NCBI GenBank assembly: GCA_049965815.1 | Contig: JBMFVV010000019.1 | Location: forward strand, 1-19,922 | DNA: 19,922 nt | Direction: 5' to 3' | From: GCA-001856825 sp049965815 | Lineage (GTDB): Archaea > Thermoplasmatota > Thermoplasmata > Thermoplasmatales > GCA-001856825 | In this document: piece by piece, positions 7,537 to 15,443 of the stretch | Layout of the letters: each line of letters opens with the position of its first letter | How positions within the stretch are numbered: position 1 is the stretch's first letter | Made by a program: the position numbers and the translations under genes | The notes under the pieces: generated by a model | Seen by the model: the letters and a program-made list of their open reading frames with translations, nothing else | What the model was told of the DNA's origin: nothing | The model's database searches: none

Positions 7537-8304
7537 AAAATGGGTCGTTAACCAAGACTAACTAGAATTTAGTTATCTATTAGTATGTGTATAATGACTT
7601 GCTTTACTAAGAGATGTAATATTGTTAATTATAACCGTTGCTTGGGACCCTTAAAGTCATATGACGTATAACTACAGTTATACATCGTTATTTTGACCGG
7701 GGGAAGGCCATGTTTTGACCATTTTTATAAGTATGCATTTTAAAATTAAAATTTGGGCCATCAGTTGTTCGAGATGAGAGTTAATATGTTAAGGAGGTCA
7801 AGATTCGCACATTTCTGATATCCTTTAATTAGCTCTATTAAGAAACAGTTTACCACAGTTGGTTAGGACGGTCAAAAGAGTTATCGCTAGTTGTCATTGA
7901 ACGTGTGTCATCTGGGAGACATCCTCCACCGATTACTTAAGCAACTATGGATTTTTTGTGATTATCAGTTTCTGTTAAAGAAATGGGGGGTAAATTTTTG
8001 GGATATAGCTCGTCTGCAGGCTAGCCGAAACTTTAGATTGTTTATATCTAATTCGCGTAATGGTTACTGTTTTAATGCAACTAGAGTTATTTTTCGATCC
8101 GGCTTACTAGTAATTGTCTGAAACTGAACGTCAAAAGCTTAACTTTCTTCGATAATTTTAGAGAACTGGATTATAGGTAATTTAGTTAATCAAGTCTATT
8201 TATACTCATTATTAAATTAATAGTCACAGAAATTATATTTAAATCAGCAAATATAGTGTAAGGGAAATCGAAATTATTAAGTATTGGTTAAAGAATTGAT
8301 TCCT
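7537..8304. other. Long intergenic region without a convincing gene
   Basis: About 770 bp separate ribA from the permease. Every frame is broken by stops, and the longest open stretch (76 codons from a TTG at 7891) has a Cys/Trp/Phe-rich translation unlike a real protein and resembles no family I know. Signals inside include a perfect inverted repeat at 7666-7683 and a TATA-like TTTTTATAAGT near 7723-7733, followed by an SD-like AAGGAGGT near 7792-7799 that has no start codon at the right distance. An untranslated RNA starting near 7755, or decayed coding sequence, is possible; neither is shown. Confidence 0.4.
7666..7683. promoter_or_regulatory. Inverted repeat GTATAACT-N2-AGTTATAC
   Basis: Two exact 8-bp arms are separated by two bases, within the long intergenic region and about 50 bp upstream of a TATA-like element at 7723-7733. 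The tiny spacer makes an RNA hairpin unlikely, so a binding site for a dimeric DNA-binding protein is the more natural reading. No regulator is known. Confidence 0.3.
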
Positions 8305-9906
8305 ATGGCTGAAAGTTTGCACCTGAGAAAGGCGCTTTCTTTTGGCGACCTTCTGATTTTGGGCATTGCTGGTGCTGTTGGTACCGGGATTTTGTTTTCA
8401 AGTGCTGCGATGACTGGCATAGCGGGCCCCGCAAGTATTTTCGCATGGTTGCTAGGAGGAATTTTCTATTTTTTTATAGGATTGACATACGTTGAGTTAT
8501 CCGCTACATACCCCGAGGCAGGAGGGCCATCAAGGTATGCCCTGTATACCCACGGGTGGTTCACAAATCTTATCAACTCCTTTGCCGATCTTATCTGGTA
8601 TCTTTTCATTGCCCCAATAGAGTCGTTTGCCATTGTTTACGGTTTGACGCTGTTTTATCCTAATTTGGTTACATCTAAAGGATTCCCAACTATAGTTGGC
8701 GCTGCCTTAGCGGTGGTACTGCTACTGATAATGATACCTTTCAATTACTTTGGCACTAGGGCATTCGGAAAGTCCACATTCTATTTTGGATCTGTAAAAC
8801 TGATCTTTTATCTAGCCATGGCATTTGGACTTGCTGCAATTTTCTTCCGCTCTGCAAATTTTGCAATTTACGGCGGTGTTGCTCCATTCGGCTTCGCAGG
8901 CATTTTTGCTGCAACCCCATTTGCGATGTTTGCCTTTGGTGGCATCAGGGTTCTTCCGGATTATGCAGAAGAAGCTCATAACTACAAAAGGCTACCCCTC
9001 ATAATCATACTAGTTGTGGTAGGTCAGCTTCTGATCTATCTGCTAATTGACTCAGTTTTTGTTGCGGGTATAAATTGGTCAAAGCTGGGAATTACAGCCG
9101 GTAACTGGGCGGGGGTTTCTGGAATTCCCGGCAATCCATTCATCACCATGTCAAGCAGTTATAATGCCCCATTCTTGCTGGTAATCACGCTCATAATAGG
9201 AATCATAGGGCCGTTCGTCGTGGGGTACGTCTACCTAGGCGGTGGGTCCAGGATCATCTATGCTATGAGCAGGACAAGAATAATGCCACAAATTACGAAG
9301 GTTCTTCACAAGAGGTTTGTGATTCCATACTGGGCAATAATACTCATAGCTGGAATAGGTGCTTTCCTCGCTTTCCTGTCTGCCCCCCTGCCAAACATAT
9401 ATAGTCTGATAGAAGACGCTGTTGTCGCAGGATACATAGGTTTCTCTGTCAATCCTGTTGCAATGATAGTAACCAGGAGACAAGGACAGGCCAAGTACAA
9501 ACTCCCGGGTGGAACTATCATAGCACCCATTGCATTCGCAGGTGCAGCTCTAATAATATTCTGGAGCGGGTGGATCACGGTTTACTATGCCGTACTGATA
9601 CTTACAGGTGCAGTGATACTCTTCGGATTGATCCTACCTGCAGCGAGACACACAGCCCGCAGGGACCTGAAGAATATCATGAATTCTGTCTGGTACATCT
9701 TCTACATAGTTTTCCTGCTAGTAATGACGTACATAGGAAGCGATGGTGCTTTGAATATACTGTCATTCTACGTGGCGACACTGGTTACTGTGGTCGTATC
9801 TCTCGGAGTATTCTTCCCATTGGGGATTCTCTCTGGCCTGAAGAACAGGTTAGACATGCCTGAATACAGAGCAGATGTACAGGAAGGCGCAACACCCGGA
9901 AAATAA
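8305..9906 (+). CDS. APC-family amino acid permease
   Basis: This is a polytopic membrane transporter of 533 residues from ATG 8305; an in-frame TTG at 8284 would add seven. About 12-14 hydrophobic helices run the length of the protein. Numbered from the TTG, the helix-1 signature G-A-V-G-T-G-I-L at about 30-37 corresponds to the APC motif that holds the substrate backbone. The Y-V-E-L-S-A-T-Y-P-E-A-G-G region near 68-80 and F-G-G-I-R-V-L-P-D-Y-A-E-E-A-H (helix 6 and the following loop) are also typical of amino-acid/polyamine/organocation permeases. The exact substrate cannot be read from the sequence. ATG 8305 is preferred because a TATA-like ATTATTAAGT lies about 27 bp upstream. The next gene starts directly after the stop codon, so the two form an operon, which points to uptake of the amino acid metabolised by its partner. 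Confidence 0.9.
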   Translation: MAESLHLRKALSFGDLLILGIAGAVGTGILFSSAAMTGIAGPASIFAWLLGGIFYFFIGLTYVELSATYPEAGGPSRYALYTHGWFTNLINSFADLIWYLFIAPIESFAIVYGLTLFYPNLVTSKGFPTIVGAALAVVLLLIMIPFNYFGTRAFGKSTFYFGSVKLIFYLAMAFGLAAIFFRSANFAIYGGVAPFGFAGIFAATPFAMFAFGGIRVLPDYAEEAHNYKRLPLIIILVVVGQLLIYLLIDSVFVAGINWSKLGITAGNWAGVSGIPGNPFITMSSSYNAPFLLVITLIIGIIGPFVVGYVYLGGGSRIIYAMSRTRIMPQITKVLHKRFVIPYWAIILIAGIGAFLAFLSAPLPNIYSLIEDAVVAGYIGFSVNPVAMIVTRRQGQAKYKLPGGTIIAPIAFAGAALIIFWSGWITVYYAVLILTGAVILFGLILPAARHTARRDLKNIMNSVWYIFYIVFLLVMTYIGSDGALNILSFYVATLVTVVVSLGVFFPLGILSGLKNRLDMPEYRADVQEGATPGK

Positions 9907-10842
9907 GTGACCGATACCATGAGGACAATCTCCGACGACAGCATTCCGAATAATGTTAATTATCGCGATGTGGTCAAAGAAATGAGGCGAGAATTCCTCA
10001 TGGTTTTCAATGGGACATCCAAAATACTCCACAGGAAAAGAATATCGGCAGGAGATGGCACACTTGACGTCATGGGTGCTCTTAACGAGACTGACAAAAT
10101 AGGAGTAGTCAAGCACTATTTTTATGGGAAGAATATTGATTTTCTAATATCGCTGTTCTCGATGGAAACTTCAGAAATAGTGCTAACTGTAACCGGAAGA
10201 AAGCTAACGAGGATAAGAACCGCAGCTGCAACAGGACTAGCAACAGATATTCTTTCCAGAAAGGATTCAAAAGTGCTTGGATGCATAGGCTCTGGGTTTC
10301 AGGCTGCAGAACAGATTAGGGCAATAACACAGGTGAGGCATATTGACCAGATCATGCTTAACGATCTTGATTCTTCCAGGATGCAGTACACCAAGGATAT
10401 CCTGAAAGGAGAAGTTGATGCGGAAGTGTCGCTTGTTCCTAAGGTTGACAGTTATTTCAAAAATGCAGACATAATCGTCACTGCGACAACTTCAAGAACT
10501 CCCGTGATAGCGGATAGGAATATTGGCGATGGGGTCAACGTAAATTCTATAGGCAGTTATCTGCCAGAAATGATAGAAACTGAAACTGCAACCATATGCA
10601 GGTCCAGGATAGTTGCAGTGGATTCAATTGAAGAGACGATAAGCAGCTGCGGCGAACTTATAGCTTCTCTTTCTTCAGGATGCATCTCTAAGGGAGAAAT
10701 AAACGAATTCACTGACCTAGTCAGCGGAAACATAAAGACTAGGGAAGGTGAAAACAGGACAAATACATACTTCAAGTCTATTGGCGTTGGAACTGAGGAT
10801 CTTGTTGTTGCAAGAATGCTATTCGAAGGTAAGCTTGCTTGA
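9907..10842 (+). CDS. Ornithine cyclodeaminase/mu-crystallin family NAD(P)-dependent enzyme
   Basis: The start GTG at 9907 touches the permease stop TAA (9904-9906), so the genes are probably co-transcribed and translationally coupled; ATG 9919 is an alternative start. Numbered from the GTG, the Rossmann nucleotide-binding loop is G-C-I-G-S-G-F-Q-A at 125-133, preceded by the family motif R-T-A-A-A-T-G at 104-110. R45 and K69 sit where Pseudomonas ornithine cyclodeaminase has its substrate-binding Arg and Lys. However, the segment that carries the cyclodeaminase catalytic Asp reads I-G-S-Y-L-P-E-M-I-E (215-224) and lacks that Asp. Members with this pattern are more often dehydrogenases or imine reductases (alanine dehydrogenase-like, pyrroline-2-carboxylate reductase, ketimine reductase). 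I therefore call an amino acid dehydrogenase or cyclic-imine reductase rather than ornithine cyclodeaminase. It ends 21 bp from the convergent FAD oxidase gene. Confidence 0.85.
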   Translation: MTDTMRTISDDSIPNNVNYRDVVKEMRREFLMVFNGTSKILHRKRISAGDGTLDVMGALNETDKIGVVKHYFYGKNIDFLISLFSMETSEIVLTVTGRKLTRIRTAAATGLATDILSRKDSKVLGCIGSGFQAAEQIRAITQVRHIDQIMLNDLDSSRMQYTKDILKGEVDAEVSLVPKVDSYFKNADIIVTATTSRTPVIADRNIGDGVNVNSIGSYLPEMIETETATICRSRIVAVDSIEETISSCGELIASLSSGCISKGEINEFTDLVSGNIKTREGENRTNTYFKSIGVGTEDLVVARMLFEGKLA

Positions 10843-10863
10843 ATTTGCTGTAGAGTATGGTAT

Positions 10864-12063
10864 TCAGTAAATGGTACCTATATCTTCAAACTTGGATCTT
10901 ATGAGTTTTCCCTCGGCGAATCTGTGAGGACTAAATGTATTCCAGTCGAAAGTAGCTTCCATGGGGTCAATACCCGACACCATCTCAGAAGTTATCAGCC
11001 CGTATGCTGGAGAGAGCTTGAAACCATGACCACTTAATCCCGCGCACACATATACCCCTTCAAGGCCCAAATAGTCAAGTGGACTTATGATAGCCTGTCC
11101 ATCTGGTGTCATGTCGTACAGTCCGTTTATGGAAGAAATGATAGTTGATTCACCCATCGCAGGAATTCTGCTAACAAGTCTGGACATATAGTCTTCTATA
11201 TACTCATATTCGGCTTCCTCAGGTATTGGTTTGTCAATATCAACCTGTCTTCTGTCGATTGCAGGATCTAGGCTTCCTACTGCACAGAGTGAATCGCCCT
11301 CCATCTTGTAGTATGCAAGATTTGGAGGGTCCCAGAGGACTGGCTTTGCTCCAAGCAATGACGTTGGTCTCTTAAGATATATTACCGAATGAAGTGATGC
11401 ACTGATTGGCAAAAGGCGATCCATTGATATTCCCGAATCTGAAAGTATCGCATTTGTCCATACGTTCGTGGCCATAACTACCTTATTTGCAGTGAACTTG
11501 TTTCCGTTTCGTAGGGTGACTGTTACCGCCTTCCCGTTGGAATCAACACTTGATACTGACATTCCTGTTTTGATCGAAACTCCTGTTGACTGGGCAGCCT
11601 GGGCGAATGAATTTGCTACAGCCACAGGATCTGCATAACCACTCCAGGGCTCAGATAGTACGTAATCGAAACCCATGAGGGATATTCCAGGGAAGTATCC
11701 TTCAATTGCTTTCGGTGGAATTTCCTCCTCTTCCAGCCCCAGTCCTCTTAGCATTCCAGCATTCTCACGTGCCAGTTCCTCTTCGCTTTTGCTAAAGGGG
11801 AATATCATTCCCGTCTTGTGAAATCCGGAGAAGCCAATGGAATCAAAATTGGAAATCACTCCGTATGAATACTTCGCCATAGAGGCTATTAATTCATTGC
11901 TGTAATGAGTCCTGATTAATGCGCTTGATTTTCCGGTATTCCCTCCTGCTATCCCTCCCTTGTCTACCAACAGAATTTTTCTCTTTTGCCTGGAAAGGTA
12001 ATAAGAAATGCTTGCACCAGTGCTCCCTGCGCCAATTATGATAACGTCAAAATCTTCTACCAC
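10864..12063 (-). CDS. FAD-dependent amino acid oxidase/dehydrogenase (DAO family)
   Basis: This 399-residue flavoprotein has the dinucleotide-binding fold at the N-terminus: D-V-I-I-I-G-A-G-S-T-G at 6-16, then an acidic residue (D34) ending strand 2 that would bind the FAD ribose. The C-terminal signature of the D-amino-acid oxidase/sarcosine oxidase/glycine oxidase group is clear: G-L-Y-D-M-T-P-D-G at 314-322 and A-G-L-S-G-H-G-F-K-L-S-P at 341-352. The substrate should be a primary or secondary amine such as glycine, sarcosine, proline or a D-amino acid. The start is GTG 12063; a TATA-like AGATAAATA (minus strand, 12085-12093) lies 26 bp upstream, so the mRNA is leaderless. A perfect inverted repeat abuts that promoter. 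The convergent OCD-family enzyme and the permease suggest a joint amino-acid catabolic role, for example a cyclic imine made by one enzyme and used by the other. Confidence 0.88.
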   Translation of the reverse strand: MVEDFDVIIIGAGSTGASISYYLSRQKRKILLVDKGGIAGGNTGKSSALIRTHYSNELIASMAKYSYGVISNFDSIGFSGFHKTGMIFPFSKSEEELARENAGMLRGLGLEEEEIPPKAIEGYFPGISLMGFDYVLSEPWSGYADPVAVANSFAQAAQSTGVSIKTGMSVSSVDSNGKAVTVTLRNGNKFTANKVVMATNVWTNAILSDSGISMDRLLPISASLHSVIYLKRPTSLLGAKPVLWDPPNLAYYKMEGDSLCAVGSLDPAIDRRQVDIDKPIPEEAEYEYIEDYMSRLVSRIPAMGESTIISSINGLYDMTPDGQAIISPLDYLGLEGVYVCAGLSGHGFKLSPAYGLITSEMVSGIDPMEATFDWNTFSPHRFAEGKLIRSKFEDIGTIY

Positions 12064-12084
12064 TTTTTGGCATGTAAGTGGCCC

Positions 12085-12121
12085 TATTTATCTGTTGTCT
12101 TGAAAATCTGGCAGATTTTCA
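12085..12121 (-). promoter_or_regulatory. Promoter and perfect inverted-repeat operator of the FAD oxidase gene
   Basis: The TATA-like AGATAAATA (12085-12093, read on the minus strand) is 26 bp before the GTG start. Just upstream, TGAAAATCTG (12101-12110) and CAGATTTTCA (12112-12121) form a perfect inverted repeat with 10-bp arms around a single G. It lies 38-58 bp before the start codon and 7 bp from the TATA element, where archaeal activators or BRE-blocking repressors bind. Confidence 0.5.
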
Positions 12122-12140
12122 TTCTTCTGCAGGCGCCGTC

Positions 12141-12278
12141 TCAGGAAGTTCTCTTTGAAAAGGTTAGAATATCAAGCACTTTTTCCCAACAAATCATGGC
12201 CTCCTTTAACTGTTTCCCATTTCTAGGGTCCTCGTTAATTACGTCTGCGCTTGATGAAGTCGAGACTTTAAGAACCAT
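12141..12278 (-). CDS. Small hypothetical ORF, 45 residues
   Basis: In the 313-bp gap between the FAD oxidase and the SDR, the minus strand carries an ORF from ATG 12278 to TGA 12141. Its product is hydrophilic, with a helical middle (about residues 20-40, Q-L-K-E-A-M-I-C-W-E-K-V-L-D-I-L). Amino-acid use looks protein-like, but I recognise no family. An A/T-rich element (TTTAAAAATA, 12287-12297, minus strand) precedes it, slightly too close for a perfect leaderless promoter. It could be a real small protein, the remnant of a larger gene, or chance. Confidence 0.28.
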   Translation of the reverse strand: MVLKVSTSSSADVINEDPRNGKQLKEAMICWEKVLDILTFSKRTS

Positions 12279-12353
12279 TCCATGTATTATTTTTAAAGTG
12301 AACTAGTGTCTGGCTTTTATAAAGTTGACGTTGGTGATTTCATACAAACTTCC

Positions 12354-12372
12354 CCAGGTCCTCCACACCTGG
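12354..12372 (-). terminator. Hairpin just downstream of the SDR gene
   Basis: CCAGGT (12354-12359) and ACCTGG (12367-12372) pair perfectly around a seven-base loop. The hairpin starts five bases past the SDR stop codon on the minus strand. It is GC-rich compared with its surroundings. The sequence after it lacks a good T-tract, so it may mark the transcript end or stabilise it rather than terminate by itself. Confidence 0.35.
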
Positions 12373-12376
12373 CCTA

Positions 12377-13231
12377 TCAGTTAGTTGTTTTCTTTTTGGA
12401 TATGTCTCTTATCATATCCCATTGTTCATCAGTAAGTATTGATAAGTCATTGAATTCTCCTGCACCCCTCAACCACTCCCCACCATCTATTGTGACAACT
12501 TCGCCATTTATAAATGAAGCTTCATCAGAAATCAGGTAAGCTGCAAGATTTGCTATTTCCTCTAACTTACCAGTTCTACCAAGTGGTATCCTTTGAAGCA
12601 AAGCCTCCTCCATTCCATCCAGAGGGAACAGGTTTTTCTTTGTTGCAGGAGTTGGGAATGCCCCTGGTGCTATTGCAACGTGCCTGATCCCATATTTAGC
12701 CCATTCAACAGCTAGCGACCTCACAATAGCCAAGACGCCTGCCTTTGCGGCTCCAGATGGTACAACATACGCTGAACCAGTCCAGGCGTAAGGTGTCACT
12801 ATATCTAAAACTACTCCGTTCCTCTTACTTTTGATCCAGCGTTTGCCCATTTCAAGCGTCATATAGATAGTTCCATGCAGTACAATATTCAGAACTGAAT
12901 CTACAGCATGTGGGGATAATCTTTCAGTTGGGGATACAAAGTTCCCCGCTGCGTTATTTACGAGCACATCAATTGGACCAATTTCATCCTGAAAGAAATC
13001 TAAGGTCTGTGATATCTGGTCAGGATTCCTCACGTCACAACTGTGGTAAGATGCAGTGATTCCGTTGTTCCTGAACTCTGTAACAGCTTCCTTGAGCACT
13101 TCTTCTCGTCTACCTAGAATAGCTATCTTGGCACCGAGAGAACCGTATTTTTTTGCAATACTATTACCTATTCCAGTGCCACCTCCAGTGATCAAAACGA
13201 CTTTGTCCTTCAGCAAATCTGACCTGAACAT
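12377..13231 (-). CDS. Short-chain dehydrogenase/reductase of the 2,4-dienoyl-CoA reductase type
   Basis: This is a 284-residue Rossmann-fold NAD(P)H enzyme. The nucleotide loop is T-G-G-G-T-G-I-G (15-22), with R41-R42 after strand 2 suggesting NADPH preference, and N-N-A-A-G-N-F at 92-98. The usual Y-x-x-x-K is absent: the residue four before K163 is S159. Instead Y148 lies 15 residues before the Lys, in Y-A-W-T-G-S-A-Y-V-V-P-S-G-A-A-K-A-G. This is the layout of mammalian mitochondrial 2,4-dienoyl-CoA reductase (Tyr199, Ser210, Lys214). The likely reaction is reduction of 2,4-dienoyl-CoA or a related enoyl-CoA during breakdown of unsaturated acyl chains; another acyl-CoA or branched substrate is possible. 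ATG 13231 is leaderless, with a TATA-like ATTATTTATTG (minus strand, 13252-13263) about 27 bp upstream, so it does not simply depend on copA, which ends 72 bp upstream on the same strand. Confidence 0.85.
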   Translation of the reverse strand: MFRSDLLKDKVVLITGGGTGIGNSIAKKYGSLGAKIAILGRREEVLKEAVTEFRNNGITASYHSCDVRNPDQISQTLDFFQDEIGPIDVLVNNAAGNFVSPTERLSPHAVDSVLNIVLHGTIYMTLEMGKRWIKSKRNGVVLDIVTPYAWTGSAYVVPSGAAKAGVLAIVRSLAVEWAKYGIRHVAIAPGAFPTPATKKNLFPLDGMEEALLQRIPLGRTGKLEEIANLAAYLISDEASFINGEVVTIDGGEWLRGAGEFNDLSILTDEQWDMIRDISKKKTTN

Positions 13232-13303
13232 AATTTCTGATATACACTAACTACAATAAATAATGATATGAAACAAATCCTTACGAATCAGTAATGGCTA
13301 ATC

Positions 13304-15430
13304 TTATTTCGTGACTGCGGTCAGCTGACTAACTTGGGTTGCTTTGGGCAAACTTTCGTGCATGGTCTTTCCATCATTCCACACCCTGTCTATCTTCCCC
13401 TTCAACGTAAGTGAATTTAGAACCACAGAGGTTGAACTCATTCCCATTGCGAGCGCGGCTAGCATAGGCAGGAAGGTGTATATTGAAAGTCCGAAAAATG
13501 GAACTAACACACCACCCGCTATTGGTATGAGGACGGAATTATATCCAACTGCCCATCCTATATTCTGCTTGATCTTAGATATGGTCTTCTCTCCTATTAA
13601 TTTCACGAGTACTAGCTGCCTCAGGTCATTGTTGAGCAAGATGATGTCCCCGCTCTCTCGAGCAATATCGGTACCCGAACCCATTGCAATTCCTACGTCA
13701 GCGGTCTCTAGGGCTACGCTGTCATTGATACCGTCACCCGTGAACATTACGAAGTCGCCCTCGTTCTGGTAGTTCAGAATTATCTCAGACTTTTCTGCCG
13801 GGAGAATTTCTGCATGCACGCTATCTATGCCCAACAGATCTGCAACTCTCATTGCTTCTGTCTTGGAGTCGCCAGTGATTATGGTCGTTTTAATTCCCAT
13901 TTCCTTCATTCTGGATATTGTCCATACCGCGGTGTCCCTTATCCTGTAATCAAGAGCAATTGTGCCTATCTCCTTTCCGTCCACTTGTACAGATACCTGG
14001 GAACCTCCGGTCCTGTTCGTTCTTGCGACTTTGATTTCGCTCCCGTTAACCTTGCCAGATATACCCACACCTGGGGTCTCCTTTAGGTCAGTCACAGGTT
14101 CCAGTCCAAGGTTCATCTTTCTCGCTTCATGGACGATGGCCTTTGCTATTGGATGATTAGATGAAATCTCAACTGAAGCGGCCAATGACAAAATTTTCTC
14201 CCTGTTGAAATCTGACGCTGAAGTAACGCCGGATATTATCGGGTCAGGTTCTGTTAAGGTCCCAGTTTTGTCAAACACCGCTCTCGTAACTTTCGACAAT
14301 CGATCTAGTGAACTGGTATTTTTTATTATGATACCGTTCCTCGAAGCATAATTTGAGGATATCAAAAGAGTAATTGGTCCTGCCAGCCCTATGGCACAGG
14401 GGCAAGCTATTACCACGACCGTAACGAATACTAGGATTGCCATCTCAGTTGATTGTGGATATCCAATACTTGAAAGATAAAAAAACCAAAACAAGCTAGA
14501 CCCAAGTGCTGCAGCCATTACGATAGGGACAAACACAGACGAAAATACATCCGCAATCCTCTGAACTTTAGCTCTTCCAGAAATGGCCCTCTGTATCAGC
14601 TCGTAAATCTGCCTTATCGTGCTGTCTCTGCCTGTTCTATCTACTACAATTTTCAGAATGCCATTTAAATTGGATGTCCCTGAGGTTACTTGCTGGCCAG
14701 CAGTTCTGAGTACAGGTTGTTGCTCACCAGTAAGCATTGATTCATCAACCTCGCTACTCCCTTCATAAACGGTTCCGTCTGCCGGTATGGTCTCACCTGG
14801 CTTGACTAAGACCCTATCCCCCTTTTTGAGTTCATCAGTTTTCCTTTCGGATACCTGTTCATTGTCCATTATGAGGTGAGTGACATTTGGAACCAGAGTG
14901 AGAAGCTTAGAGGCGGACCTGTTTGCCCTGGTCTTGGTGACATTCTCAATGAAGTTTCCTGTAAGGATAAGTGTTATGATGAATGCAGATGCATCGAAAA
15001 ATACATCTGAATTTTGAGATATTCCATGAAAGAAAGTTACGTAAGTGGAGTAAATGAATGCCGTGATGGTTCCCAGAGAAATCAGGATGTCCATGTTTCC
15101 CATTCTGCTCCGGATTGCATGGTATGCTCCCTCGTAGAAGCCAAAACCTGAATATAATTGAACTGGAATAGCTAAAATGAAGAGCAGAATGTCCTTTATT
15201 ATAAATCCGTTGAAATTGGATGGTGAAATCGCATAATTGATTACAATTATTGGGATTGCGAGCGCCCATCCGACGATGAGTCTTCTTTTCAGTTTAGAAG
15301 TTTCTTTTTCTGGCGAGGTGTACCTCTCCTGGCAGCTTTTTGAGCAGAAATAAAATGTTTGTCCATCTATGGTTGACGTAAGCGATCCTTCCTCAGGCAC
15401 GTACATTCCACAGACTGGATCTGTCGGCAT
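13304..15430 (-). CDS. copA: Copper-exporting P1B-type ATPase CopA
   Basis: This 708-residue membrane pump expels Cu+ (possibly Ag+) at the cost of ATP. The N-terminus is not the usual HMA domain but a YHS/TRASH metal-binding domain, with C7, C29 and C33 (D-P-V-C-G-M... F-C-S-K-S-C). Pump motifs in order: T-G-E actuator loop at 234-236, C-P-C at 343-345 in the metal-binding helix, D-K-T-G-T phosphorylation site at 387-391, S-N-H-P at 424-427 (P1B nucleotide-binding His), T-G-D at 519-521 and G-D-G-I-N-D at 565-570. Y630 and N631, and M664 with S665-S666 in the last helices, complete the Cu+ site of the P1B-1 subclass. About eight membrane helices are visible. ATG 15430 lies 13 bp after copM, so they form one operon; expression is probably set by CopR at the divergent promoter. 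Confidence 0.96.
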   Translation of the reverse strand: MPTDPVCGMYVPEEGSLTSTIDGQTFYFCSKSCQERYTSPEKETSKLKRRLIVGWALAIPIIVINYAISPSNFNGFIIKDILLFILAIPVQLYSGFGFYEGAYHAIRSRMGNMDILISLGTITAFIYSTYVTFFHGISQNSDVFFDASAFIITLILTGNFIENVTKTRANRSASKLLTLVPNVTHLIMDNEQVSERKTDELKKGDRVLVKPGETIPADGTVYEGSSEVDESMLTGEQQPVLRTAGQQVTSGTSNLNGILKIVVDRTGRDSTIRQIYELIQRAISGRAKVQRIADVFSSVFVPIVMAAALGSSLFWFFYLSSIGYPQSTEMAILVFVTVVVIACPCAIGLAGPITLLISSNYASRNGIIIKNTSSLDRLSKVTRAVFDKTGTLTEPDPIISGVTSASDFNREKILSLAASVEISSNHPIAKAIVHEARKMNLGLEPVTDLKETPGVGISGKVNGSEIKVARTNRTGGSQVSVQVDGKEIGTIALDYRIRDTAVWTISRMKEMGIKTTIITGDSKTEAMRVADLLGIDSVHAEILPAEKSEIILNYQNEGDFVMFTGDGINDSVALETADVGIAMGSGTDIARESGDIILLNNDLRQLVLVKLIGEKTISKIKQNIGWAVGYNSVLIPIAGGVLVPFFGLSIYTFLPMLAALAMGMSSTSVVLNSLTLKGKIDRVWNDGKTMHESLPKATQVSQLTAVTK

Positions 15431-15443
15431 TGAAACCTGCTCT

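Noticed and set aside
7755..7800. Possible tRNA-like signal (GTTCGA near 7765)
   Set aside because: No acceptor stem, D-arm or anticodon arm can be folded around it.
7891..8121. 76-codon ORF from a TTG in the long intergenic region
   Set aside because: Its translation is rich in Cys, Trp, Phe and Arg in no domain-like order, it lacks a ribosome binding site or well-placed TATA element, and it resembles no family I know.
9850..10116. Minus-strand ORF across the permease/OCD junction
   Set aside because: It lies wholly antisense to two well-supported genes, and its translation shows no domain.
12306..12539. Plus-strand ORF of 77 codons
   Set aside because: It is the antisense shadow of the SDR gene's C-terminal end and has no independent support.
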